Assembly: GCA_012522035.1 (NCBI GenBank)
Contig: JAAYLF010000366.1
Span: 1 to 6,459, forward strand
DNA: 6,459 bases
Direction: 5' to 3'
Source of the DNA: Clostridiaceae bacterium
GTDB lineage: Bacteria; Bacillota; Clostridia; UBA1212; DUPL01
Below, piece after piece: positions 1 to 6,142 of this stretch (the first letter of the stretch is position 1; the number at the start of each line of letters is the position of its first letter). Made by a program: the position numbers and the translations under genes. The notes below the pieces were generated by a model. That model saw only the letters and a program-made list of their open reading frames with translations. It was not told where the DNA came from and searched no databases.

Positions 1-36
1 ATATGGAGCCTTTACATATGCAGTTCTCGTTCTCAT
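1..36 (-). CDS. Start of a gene cut by the left edge; possibly a zinc-dependent (medium-chain) dehydrogenase
   Basis: Only the first 12 codons are visible and they read MRTRTAYVKAPY. The start is supported by a very strong ribosome site, GGAGGGGG, ending 5 nt before the ATG at 36. The frame stays open upstream to another ATG at 81, but that start has only a weak GAGG-like site before it, so 36 is preferred. The pattern of alternating basic residues followed by 'A-x-V-x-A-P' resembles the N-terminus of zinc-binding alcohol/polyol dehydrogenases, which often begin this way before their 'E..P.PGP.EV' strand. That resemblance rests on 12 residues and is a guess about function. It follows the fucosidase gene on the same strand, so a sugar-oxidising role would fit. 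The existence of a gene start is much better supported than its product. Confidence 0.45.
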   Translation of the reverse strand, partial: MRTRTAYVKAPY

Positions 37-41
37 GCGAA

Positions 42-49
42 CCCCCTCC
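42..49 (-). promoter_or_regulatory. Strong ribosome binding site for the gene cut by the left edge
   Basis: On the minus strand the sequence GGAGGGGG lies 5 nt (TTCGC) before the ATG at 36. It is the best Shine-Dalgarno match in the left 560 bp. It decides between two in-frame ATG starts (36 and 81) in favour of the shorter one. Confidence 0.6.
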
Positions 50-105
50 GCTAATTTACCTTTTATTTTATGCAAAGTCATGCTTGCCTCTTTTTTAAAA
101 ATATT

Positions 106-360
106 TCAACAATAACCGGAAAGATTCTGAGAGTAAGATGATTCAATATTTGAGTTTATTATCAATCCTTTGGTTATTCGCTTAACTTTAAATAATTTGG
201 TTGTAATTATTACGGTAAGTAATATAGAAATGCAATGTTCGAAAGTTACAACTTCATTGCCTGACACCACAAATTGTTTCTCATGTTTACGGTACATATA
301 AATTATTATTAAATTATTTAAAAAAGCAACAGCTTTTTTGAAGATATTACCTCGACGCAT
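106..360 (-). pseudogene. 84-codon ORF, possibly a decayed fragment of a YesM/LytS-type sensor histidine kinase
   Basis: The ORF opens with ATG but has only a weak GAGAG sequence about 9 nt upstream. Residues of roughly 8-42 (KKAVAFLNNL through FEHCISI) loosely follow the part of the His_kinase domain (PF06580) just after its NPHFLYN motif. That part of the family usually reads 'S-L-L-R-Y-S-L-x-K, FVTL-x-E-E-L, YL-x-IQ-x-RF'. The NPHF motif itself, the C-terminal ATPase domain and the membrane segments are all absent. The residues after about 45 no longer match, and the frames upstream of 360 carry several stops. YesM/YesN-like two-component systems often sit beside LplA-type transporters, which makes a relic plausible. 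It could equally be a chance ORF in AT-rich DNA or a small hypothetical protein. I judged the resemblance by eye only. Confidence 0.2.
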
Positions 361-558
361 GGATATTTACTCTCAAACCCTAAACAAGAATTAGAAAGAA
401 CATCCCAACGTACACTAACTCAGAGGAAATTATCTGATAAAACCAATACGGATAATTATTCCGGTAAGTATCAGCTATTATCATTTACTTCTTTATAAAA
501 ATGCAGAATGATCAATTATACCTCAGCATGATATAATTTCCTGAAATTGAGCTTTGTA

Positions 559-2010
559 CTATTTGAAAGGATGCTTTCTCTCAATTTTAAATACATAAGC
601 ATAATCACAAGGTTTCTTATCAGGGGTTTTGATTATGAGGCTGTTGTCAATTATCCGCCAAGACAATTCTTCATCTATGCCCAACATTCTTACAGAAGCT
701 ATCTCGGATTCGTATAGCTTCTCTCCTATAGTTCTGATTATAACCTCATGTTCAGGCCAACCCAAACAAATGGCATAGAGAATATCATCCTTTACCGTAA
801 ATCGAATATCCTTCGCCGTATACCGAACCTCCTGCTCCTCGCTGAAATACCCTGCCTTGGTCATATGGGTAGGGCCTTCACCGTATACCATCCACGGTGT
901 AGTGCCATAGATAGCCTCTCCATTTACTTCCAACCACTTTCCTATCTCCAAAAGAATCTCTTTTGCCTCTTCTGGAATTTCTCCATTGGGTTTAGGCACC
1001 ACATTAAGCAGCATTAAGCCATTCTTACTCACATTATCGACCAAATAATGAATTAATACATCAGGAGTCTTATACCTGGCATCCAACATATATCCCCAGG
1101 CACATCCATCATCCACAGTTGTATCGGTAATCCATTCGTGGTAAGTCAGTTGATCGTACCTCCCCAGCTCTAAATCAATTACACCACTGCCCGGCGCCAT
1201 GTCATGCCATTTATAGGTCACTACAACCTCTTTATCCCATTCTTTAGCTTTATTGTAATAATAGGCCAACAATTCACGTTTGTAATGTTCCTGAACATAA
1301 CGAAGTCCGAAATCAAACCAAAGCATATCGGGCTGGTATTTATCAATAACCTCGATCGTTTTGGCCAGCCACCTATCCAGAAACTCTTTGCTTGGTTTGT
1401 CCTGCAAAGCCCACTCATCATTTCGTTCTTTATTTTCTAATCCGCTTTCCCCCCATTCCTGATTATGCAGTTCACCGTATAGGCCCGTATAACTGGGATC
1501 TGAAGTATCGTATTCCTTCTTCCAATGAGGGAAAAACCACCAATTTTCAGCGTGGTGGAGCGCCACCATAAATCGCATGTTTTGTTTCCGTATTGCCCTC
1601 TCTAACTCACCTACAATATCCCTTTTAGGACCCATCCTTGCTGCATTCCATTTGCTATATTGGGTATCCCACATAGAAAATCCATCATGGTGTTCTCCAA
1701 CAGGGCCTACAAATTGAGCACCGGCTTTTCTGAAAAGTTCGGCCCATTCATCTGCATCAAACTTTTCTCCTTTAAACATGGGGATAAAATCCTTGTAGCC
1801 AAATTTGGATGGATGTCCATAAGTTTTTACATGATATTCATATTGTGGAGTTCCTTCGCGGTACATATTATAGGGATACCAGGTAACATTCGGTCCATAA
1901 GCTGGAACCGAATATACTCCCCAATGGGTATAAATGCCAAACTTTGCATCCTTAAACCATTTGGGAGTAATGTGATCTTTCAGTGAATTCCAGGATGCTT
2001 TATAAGACAT
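559..2010 (-). CDS. Alpha-L-fucosidase, glycoside hydrolase family 29, cytoplasmic
   Basis: This 483-residue protein should hydrolyse terminal alpha-L-fucose from oligosaccharides by the retaining GH29 mechanism. Visible family landmarks are the N-terminal WFKDAKFGIYTHWG segment (18-31), EHHDGFSMWDTQYSKWN (106-122), GPKRDIVGEL (127-136), LHHAENWW (151-158), and PDMLWFDFGL (227-236), in which Asp233 is the expected nucleophile. The acid/base is probably Glu281 or Glu292 but cannot be fixed by eye. NGLMLLNVVPKPNGEIP (330-346) closes the barrel. Residues of about 390-478 form the usual C-terminal beta-domain (DIRFTVKDDILYAICLGWP). The length is normal. There is no signal peptide or membrane segment, so it should act in the cytoplasm on imported substrate. 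The ATG is preceded by GAGGGG(CGG). It follows the transporter genes but is separated from them by two hairpins. Its exact fucosyl linkage is unknown. Confidence 0.93.
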   Translation of the reverse strand: MSYKASWNSLKDHITPKWFKDAKFGIYTHWGVYSVPAYGPNVTWYPYNMYREGTPQYEYHVKTYGHPSKFGYKDFIPMFKGEKFDADEWAELFRKAGAQFVGPVGEHHDGFSMWDTQYSKWNAARMGPKRDIVGELERAIRKQNMRFMVALHHAENWWFFPHWKKEYDTSDPSYTGLYGELHNQEWGESGLENKERNDEWALQDKPSKEFLDRWLAKTIEVIDKYQPDMLWFDFGLRYVQEHYKRELLAYYYNKAKEWDKEVVVTYKWHDMAPGSGVIDLELGRYDQLTYHEWITDTTVDDGCAWGYMLDARYKTPDVLIHYLVDNVSKNGLMLLNVVPKPNGEIPEEAKEILLEIGKWLEVNGEAIYGTTPWMVYGEGPTHMTKAGYFSEEQEVRYTAKDIRFTVKDDILYAICLGWPEHEVIIRTIGEKLYESEIASVRMLGIDEELSWRIIDNSLIIKTPDKKPCDYAYVFKIERKHPFK

Positions 2011-2024
2011 ATGAAACCGCCCCT

Positions 2025-2056
2025 CTTATTTTTTATTCCTACCTTATTTTTTATTC
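2025..2056. repeat. Two direct copies of a 14-bp AT-rich unit in the fucosidase leader
   Basis: On the minus strand the 14-mer GAATAAAAAATAAG occurs twice, at 2043-2056 and 2025-2038, with a period of 18 bp. The copies are identical and end just upstream of the GAGGGG ribosome site of the fucosidase. They may be a simple slippage duplication or an unstructured A-rich translation enhancer. No protein-binding function can be shown. Confidence 0.6.
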
Positions 2057-2096
2057 TCAAATTACAAGATTAAACATTAAACGCAACACTTTTTGA

Positions 2097-2116
2097 GAAA
2101 AAACCCATGTTTTTTC
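2097..2116. promoter_or_regulatory. Perfect 8-bp inverted repeat upstream of the fucosidase, candidate operator
   Basis: The arms GAAAAAAC and GTTTTTTC are perfect complements around a 4-nt centre (CCAT on the plus strand). The site lies about 90 bp before the fucosidase start and downstream of the terminator-like hairpin, where a promoter or operator for a separate fucosidase transcript would be expected. The stem is mostly A/T, so it could also be a weak hairpin. No convincing -35/-10 pair or catabolite-response element was found around it. Confidence 0.25.
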
Positions 2117-2144
2117 AAACTGCAAAAGAGAACATTATCAATTA

Positions 2145-2190
2145 AAAGGGTAGAGATTTTCCTAATTAAACTCAAAAATCTCCACCCTTT
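2145..2190 (-). terminator. Terminator-like hairpin between binding-protein gene and fucosidase gene
   Basis: Two 16-nt arms (2145-2160 and 2175-2190) pair around a 14-nt loop. The single non-Watson-Crick position is G-U in minus-strand RNA but A-C in plus-strand RNA, so the structure is better on the coding strand of the operon. Read on the minus strand, the stem starts with AAAGGGTGGAG and ends with CTCTACCCTTTT followed by AATT, giving a short U-tract. This would end or reduce the transporter transcript before the fucosidase. The short U-run makes the termination efficiency uncertain. Confidence 0.6.
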
Positions 2191-2298
2191 CATTATAAAC
2201 ACAAACAAAATAATAATTGTTTACCGGCCAAATTTCTAAAATCAGTTATACTACAAATCCATACACCAAATCATTAACACTCCCAAAACCATTTGAAT

Positions 2299-2343
2299 AT
2301 ACAAGGTGTTGCAAAAATAGCCTATTTTTGCAACACCTTGTAT
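2299..2343. repeat. Perfect 22-bp-arm palindrome just after the binding-protein stop codon
   Basis: The arms at 2299-2320 and 2322-2343 are exact reverse complements separated by one base (2321). The arm begins ATACAAGGTGTTGC and ends AAAAATAG. It starts 11 nt after the binding-protein stop codon on the minus strand. In RNA it would form a hairpin of about 20 bp with a tiny loop. It has no U-tract on the minus-strand side (the sequence continues TCAAATGG), so it is not a standard intrinsic terminator. A 3'-end stabiliser, a processing site or a palindromic mobile-repeat unit all remain possible. Confidence 0.85.
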
Positions 2344-2354
2344 TTGTCAATCAA

Positions 2355-4064
2355 CTATTTTCCCAAATACTGTCTATCGTATGTTTCTTGCATGATTTCA
2401 ATATACCGATCAATTCCTATTCTCTTCATTTCTTCAACATATTTATCCCATTCAGTATCAATATCCATATCTCCCGTAATAAATCTGGCAGTACATTCAT
2501 CCTGATATTGGTGCAGAGCAGTGCCTAATTCACTTACTTCCTCAACCACATCCTCCGAATAGAACAAAGGTGGAATTACCTGTTTTGGTCCATACATCTC
2601 GTAATAATTCTTGCGTGCCTGATATAAAATTGTTTCATGATCCCACTCACCCTGAGGAACAGCCTGACCAAATCGCTTTTCATTTGTTACAATCTGCGGG
2701 TGCGGTTGTCCCCAATGTGAATTATGCGGCTCTCCATATGGTAGTATAGGTACATATACTGCCGGTCTGCCATCAAGACCAACTTCACCCTCTTTCGCCC
2801 TTCTCCAGTCCACATTTTCTTCTCCGCTCCATGCAAGTGATTCTATTGGATCCAGTGTATACTGCCCATCTCCCCATCTAAAAGCAATTTCAGGATATTT
2901 GCATACATTTGTTATAAAGAAACACTGACTAACACTTGTTGGATACTGAGGTGTCTGTCTTAATCCGGTGGGTCCTTTAAGCGGAGCTAATGGAACAAAC
3001 TCTTCTTTAGTAGGCTTTGTTTTATCAGCAAAATATACACTTCCTGCAGGGATCGCTCCCACTCTGCAGCCATCTTCACTCTCAACAAGCATCCTTAAGT
3101 GATTAGTATCAGCAGTAAAGCATTCCGGATCTATTAATCCTTCACTATAAAGTTTTCGCAAGAATTTTAGTCCCTCTTTCCAACCCGGTTGTATTGAAGC
3201 ACAACTAAATTTGTCATTCTCAAGCATAATAGCTACATTATACGTAGAATGACTATAGATAAAAGGATTCATCAAAAAGCCATCAATACTTCCATTCCAA
3301 TCATTGGGCGCACAAGAAATAGGAATTTCATCCTTTTTGCCATTACCATTTGGGTCATTGTCTCTAAAAGCCACCATAACTTCATAAAATTCGTCTGTTG
3401 TTTCCGGTGTTTTAAGCCCTAAGTTATCAAGCCACTTCTGATTAATCCACATTCTTTGCGAAAAATCGCAATGATAGCACTCGTTGTATTCCGGCAAGCC
3501 ATATATATTACCATCAGGTGCAGTTATCATACCTTTTACCATTGAATCATATTCAAATACTTGCTTGATACCCACTCCTAGTTTTTCAATGTAATCATTA
3601 AGAGGTAAAAGAATACCCTGAGAACCATAAGTTATAATCTGAGCTTGGGTTAAACCGGTCATAAAGATATCAGGCAAATCTGTTTGGCTTGCCAGCATAA
3701 GATTAACCTTTTGACCTGCATCATCCCTTGATACTTGCATCCATTCAATATGAACATTGGTTTTTTCTTCATACCACTTTGTTACCTTGTTATCCGAAAA
3801 ATCTCCAATCCATGGTTCAGGTGCAACAAAAACACGGAGAGTAACCTTTTCTTTTACAATAGGAAATACCCCCGGTGGTGACATATTTCCTTCCCAGTCA
3901 TCACTCTCTTCCTGTCCCTCTGTTTCTCCCTCTTGAGGAGTTTGTAGTTCTTTCTGTTCTTCTTTGTCAACCGTACTTTCTTCTGGTTTAGCCCCGCTAC
4001 AACCTTGAACAAACAAAACCAAGCACATGATCAGTATAAGCAATATACTTAAATATTTTCTCAT
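2355..4064 (-). CDS. Sugar ABC transporter solute-binding lipoprotein, LplA-like (CUT1 importer)
   Basis: This 569-residue protein should capture an oligosaccharide outside the cell and deliver it to the two permeases encoded upstream. The N-terminus is a lipoprotein signal: basic MRKY, a hydrophobic stretch from 5 to 19, and a VQGC lipobox with Cys22 as the lipidated residue. Residues 23-60 are a Glu/Gln/Asp-rich tether. The mature domain starts near 72 (KVTLRVFVAPEPW) and shows family signatures such as MLASQTDLPDIF (123-134), LPLNDYIEKLG (153-163), DGNIYGLPEY (184-193) and the calcium-loop-like DNDPNGNGKKDE (235-246). The large size is typical of LplA-type proteins. The frame extends 21 codons upstream, but the ATG at 4064 is chosen because GGGAGGT lies 6 nt before it and the signal peptide begins there. 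The fucosidase neighbour suggests a fucosylated ligand; this is an inference. Confidence 0.92.
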   Translation of the reverse strand: MRKYLSILLILIMCLVLFVQGCSGAKPEESTVDKEEQKELQTPQEGETEGQEESDDWEGNMSPPGVFPIVKEKVTLRVFVAPEPWIGDFSDNKVTKWYEEKTNVHIEWMQVSRDDAGQKVNLMLASQTDLPDIFMTGLTQAQIITYGSQGILLPLNDYIEKLGVGIKQVFEYDSMVKGMITAPDGNIYGLPEYNECYHCDFSQRMWINQKWLDNLGLKTPETTDEFYEVMVAFRDNDPNGNGKKDEIPISCAPNDWNGSIDGFLMNPFIYSHSTYNVAIMLENDKFSCASIQPGWKEGLKFLRKLYSEGLIDPECFTADTNHLRMLVESEDGCRVGAIPAGSVYFADKTKPTKEEFVPLAPLKGPTGLRQTPQYPTSVSQCFFITNVCKYPEIAFRWGDGQYTLDPIESLAWSGEENVDWRRAKEGEVGLDGRPAVYVPILPYGEPHNSHWGQPHPQIVTNEKRFGQAVPQGEWDHETILYQARKNYYEMYGPKQVIPPLFYSEDVVEEVSELGTALHQYQDECTARFITGDMDIDTEWDKYVEEMKRIGIDRYIEIMQETYDRQYLGK

Positions 4065-4070
4065 TACGAT

Positions 4071-4077
4071 ACCTCCC
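4071..4077 (-). promoter_or_regulatory. Ribosome binding site that fixes the binding-protein start
   Basis: GGGAGGT on the minus strand ends 6 nt before the ATG at 4064. It excludes the in-frame upstream ATG at 4127, which would put 21 mixed charged residues in front of the lipoprotein signal peptide. Confidence 0.8.
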
Positions 4078-4175
4078 TTTACCTCTCTTTTTCTTATCAT
4101 TGAAACAACCAGTTCCTTATTTACCAATAAAGATTACCACCCCCACTCCATTTCAGTTATGTAATGATTAACACT

Positions 4176-4196
4176 TCAAAACACAAACCACCTCCT
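4176..4196 (-). promoter_or_regulatory. Orphan consensus Shine-Dalgarno followed by a two-codon ORF in the permease/binding-protein gap
   Basis: In the 157-bp gap after the YtcP-type permease, the minus strand carries a perfect AGGAGG (4191-4196). It is followed after 6 nt by GTG TTT TGA (4176-4184), a start codon, one codon and a stop. No longer ORF uses this site, and the binding-protein start lies more than 100 nt further on with its own ribosome site. It may be a relic, a ribosome-standby or mRNA-protecting site, or chance. The rest of the gap shows no convincing promoter or strong hairpin. Confidence 0.35.
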
Positions 4197-4221
4197 CTCT
4201 ATGTTTTTTGTTTTTTGCTTA

Positions 4222-5124
4222 TCAACCCTTAATGGCTCCGATCATAACACCTTTTACAAAATATTTTTGCACAAATGGATACATACACAACACGGGAGCA
4301 CTGGCAGCAACTATCAAAGAGTATTTCAGTAACTCTTTTATGCCTTCTCTTGCCTCTATCTCCTCCATTCTTACTCCGGCAATCATACTTACATCTATTT
4401 CACTTAATACCAGAACTTCCCTGAGTATAAGCTGTAAAGGAAATAGCTTTTTGTCATTTAGATATATAAATGCATTAAAAAACGCATTCCAATGCCCCAC
4501 TGCATAAAACAACGTTATTACTGCTATAATCGCTCCGGATAAGGGTATTACCACTTTAATAATGAATTTTGCATCACTGCAACCATCCAACTGAGCTGCT
4601 TCAAGAAGTTCATTCGATATGGTCGTTTGAAAATAAGTTCTTGTTATAATGACATTCCACACTGACAATGCACCCGGTATAATCATTACAAGTCTATTAT
4701 TGATAAGTCCGAGTTTGTTGATTAGTATATATGTAGGTATCATTCCTCCTCCGAAAAACATAGTAAAAGCAAATAATCCCATAATTATATTTCTTGCCTT
4801 AAAATCAGGTCTGGATAATGGGTAAGCCGCCATAATCGTCATAATAACATTTACTATTGTTCCGAAAAACATGTAATAAAAAGAATTTGCATAACCACTT
4901 AAAATATATTTATGTTCGAAAATAGCTTTATATCCTCGTAGGGTGGGCTCTACAGGAAATAACCATACTCTACCTGCCATAACAGCACTGGTCGAACTAA
5001 ATGAAGAGCTAACTATAAAAATAAGAGGATATAAAACGACAATTAACACCAGACTAAGTATTACATAATTAATTGTGTCATATATTTTATCCGCAATGGT
5101 CTTTTTTATCTTTGCCGTTGCCAT
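4222..5124 (-). CDS. Carbohydrate ABC transporter permease, YtcP/LplC type (CUT1 family)
   Basis: This 300-residue inner-membrane protein forms one half of the transport channel with the LplB-type permease encoded just upstream. Hydrophobic segments lie at about 17-40, 82-102, 113-135, 143-162, 193-214 and 266-285, giving the usual six helices. The cytoplasmic EAA loop that docks the ATPase is clear: ELLEAAQLDGCSDAKFIIKVVIPL (172-195), with EAA at 175-177 and Gly181. The C-terminal FVQKYFVKGVMIGAIKG is the standard family ending. The ATG at 5124 is chosen; a TTG directly before it (5127) is also possible, since GAGGGTGAT upstream serves either. The gene starts 16 bp after the LplB-type stop, so the two are co-transcribed. 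Its ATPase partner is not encoded in this window. Confidence 0.93.
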   Translation of the reverse strand: MATAKIKKTIADKIYDTINYVILSLVLIVVLYPLIFIVSSSFSSTSAVMAGRVWLFPVEPTLRGYKAIFEHKYILSGYANSFYYMFFGTIVNVIMTIMAAYPLSRPDFKARNIIMGLFAFTMFFGGGMIPTYILINKLGLINNRLVMIIPGALSVWNVIITRTYFQTTISNELLEAAQLDGCSDAKFIIKVVIPLSGAIIAVITLFYAVGHWNAFFNAFIYLNDKKLFPLQLILREVLVLSEIDVSMIAGVRMEEIEAREGIKELLKYSLIVAASAPVLCMYPFVQKYFVKGVMIGAIKG

Positions 5125-5140
5125 CAATAATCACCCTCTT

Positions 5141-6124
5141 TTACCACAAACTTGTTTCGGTTAACCTTTTTGCTATTCTATTTACAACAAGCATCAAAAA
5201 CAAATTAATAACAGCATTAAACAAGCCTATAGCAGCTCCATAAGAATACCTGGGAATTTGTGAAGCAAGACCCACTTTATAAACATACGTGGCTATTACC
5301 TCCGATGCTTGTAAATTTAATGAATTTTGCATAAGTATGACTTTTTCAAACCCTACATTCATTATTTGCCCTGCATTTAGTATTAAAAGGATAACGGCTG
5401 TAGGCATTATTCCCGGCACATCAATGTAAATCGTCCGCTGTAATTTTGTTGCTCCATCTATAATTGCTGCTTCATGTAGCGTTGGATCAATCCCAGATAA
5501 GGCTGCTAAGTATATAATGCTTCCCCATCCCGCTCCCTGCCATATACCTGACCAAACATATATTGAACTAAAGTAACGTGGTTCTGCCATAAACAAAATG
5601 GGTTCAAAGCCAAACAGCTCAATGATCCGGTTTACTATCCCAAATTGCGGAGACAAGAACTGTATTATCATACCTACCATAACCACTGTTGAAATAAAAT
5701 ACGGAGCATATGTAACCATTTGCACTGTCTTTTTAAACATAATCTTCTCAACATTATTAAGTGCAAGTGCTAAAATAATAGGTATTGGAAATCCTGCAAC
5801 AAGACTATATACACTGATTGTAATGGTATTTCTTAATATTCTTCCGAACTGGTGTGTTGATAGAAATTTCCTAAAGTGTTCAAATCCTACCCACGGACTT
5901 CCCCATATCCCATCAGTTGCCCTGAAATTTTTGAATGCAATTTGAACACCATACATGGGTATATAGTGAAAAACAATTATATAAACCACAGGAAGCAGAA
6001 TTATCAGGTATAGCTGGTAGTTTCTACTCATTTCTTTTTTTATAGCTTTACCCATTGCCCTTGTCCGTCCGGATAATATCCCCTTGCCATTCACATCCCT
6101 TGTATACATACTCCTTGTTTGCAC
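5141..6124 (-). CDS. Carbohydrate ABC transporter permease, LplB type (CUT1 family)
   Basis: This 327-residue membrane protein is the other half of the sugar channel. The N-terminal 35 residues are basic and cytoplasmic. They are followed by the family's typical first helix (YLIILLPVVYIIVFHYIPMYGVQIAFKNF, beginning at 39). Further hydrophobic segments are at about 100-122, 137-157, 186-208, 240-258 and 296-316. The EAA loop is HEAAIIDGATKLQRTIYIDVPGI (217-239), with EAA at 218-220 and Gly224. The sequence ends NRIAKRLTETSLW, a common LplB-type C-terminus. The start is a GTG at 6124, supported by GAGGTG 6 nt upstream. The ATG at codon 6 has its AAGGAG only 1 nt away and is less likely. It begins 18 bp after the preceding gene's stop, which indicates one transcript. 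Confidence 0.93.
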   Translation of the reverse strand: MQTRSMYTRDVNGKGILSGRTRAMGKAIKKEMSRNYQLYLIILLPVVYIIVFHYIPMYGVQIAFKNFRATDGIWGSPWVGFEHFRKFLSTHQFGRILRNTITISVYSLVAGFPIPIILALALNNVEKIMFKKTVQMVTYAPYFISTVVMVGMIIQFLSPQFGIVNRIIELFGFEPILFMAEPRYFSSIYVWSGIWQGAGWGSIIYLAALSGIDPTLHEAAIIDGATKLQRTIYIDVPGIMPTAVILLILNAGQIMNVGFEKVILMQNSLNLQASEVIATYVYKVGLASQIPRYSYGAAIGLFNAVINLFLMLVVNRIAKRLTETSLW

Positions 6125-6142
6125 CTATATCACCTCAAAACA

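Larger units (their letters stand above)
37..558. other. 522-bp AT-rich intergenic region without a firmly supported gene
   Basis: This stretch separates the fucosidase stop codon from the next gene start. It is strongly AT-rich, and the reading frames on both strands are short and interrupted. It contains one 84-codon minus-strand ORF, listed separately as a possible remnant. There is a TATAAT match on the minus strand at 515-520 and another on the plus strand at 532-537, but neither has a convincing -35 box at 16-18 bp. An imperfect dyad spans 425-462, with AATTATC/GATAATT arms flanked by GGA and TTCC. A short AATTTC/GAAATT dyad lies at about 535-548. No convincing rho-independent terminator follows the fucosidase gene, so read-through into the gene at the left edge is possible. 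No tRNA, riboswitch or mobile-element ends were recognised. Confidence 0.5.

Noticed and set aside
425..462. Imperfect dyad around AATTATC/GATAATT as a terminator
   Set aside because: The stem is only 7 bp and A/T-rich, with a 16-nt loop and no T-run on either strand.
515..537. Opposed TATAAT boxes after the fucosidase as promoters
   Set aside because: Neither has a recognisable -35 box at 16-18 bp, and such hexamers are common by chance in AT-rich DNA.
748..1986. Several plus-strand frames of 78-108 codons opposite the fucosidase
   Set aside because: They overlap a clear GH29 gene, lack good ribosome sites and recognisable domains, and are explained as antisense shadows.
2299..2343. Palindrome as a CRISPR repeat or insertion-sequence end pair
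   Set aside because: There is only one copy with no spacers, no transposase remnant nearby and no clear target-site duplication, so no specific mobile element can be named.
2217..2528. Plus-strand frames of 70-103 codons overlapping the end of the binding-protein gene
   Set aside because: They run through the palindrome and the antisense of a well-supported CDS and have low-complexity composition with no plausible product.
4065..4127. A 21-codon N-terminal extension of the binding protein
   Set aside because: The signal peptide and the GGGAGGT ribosome site both place the start at 4064; the extension would bury the lipoprotein signal.
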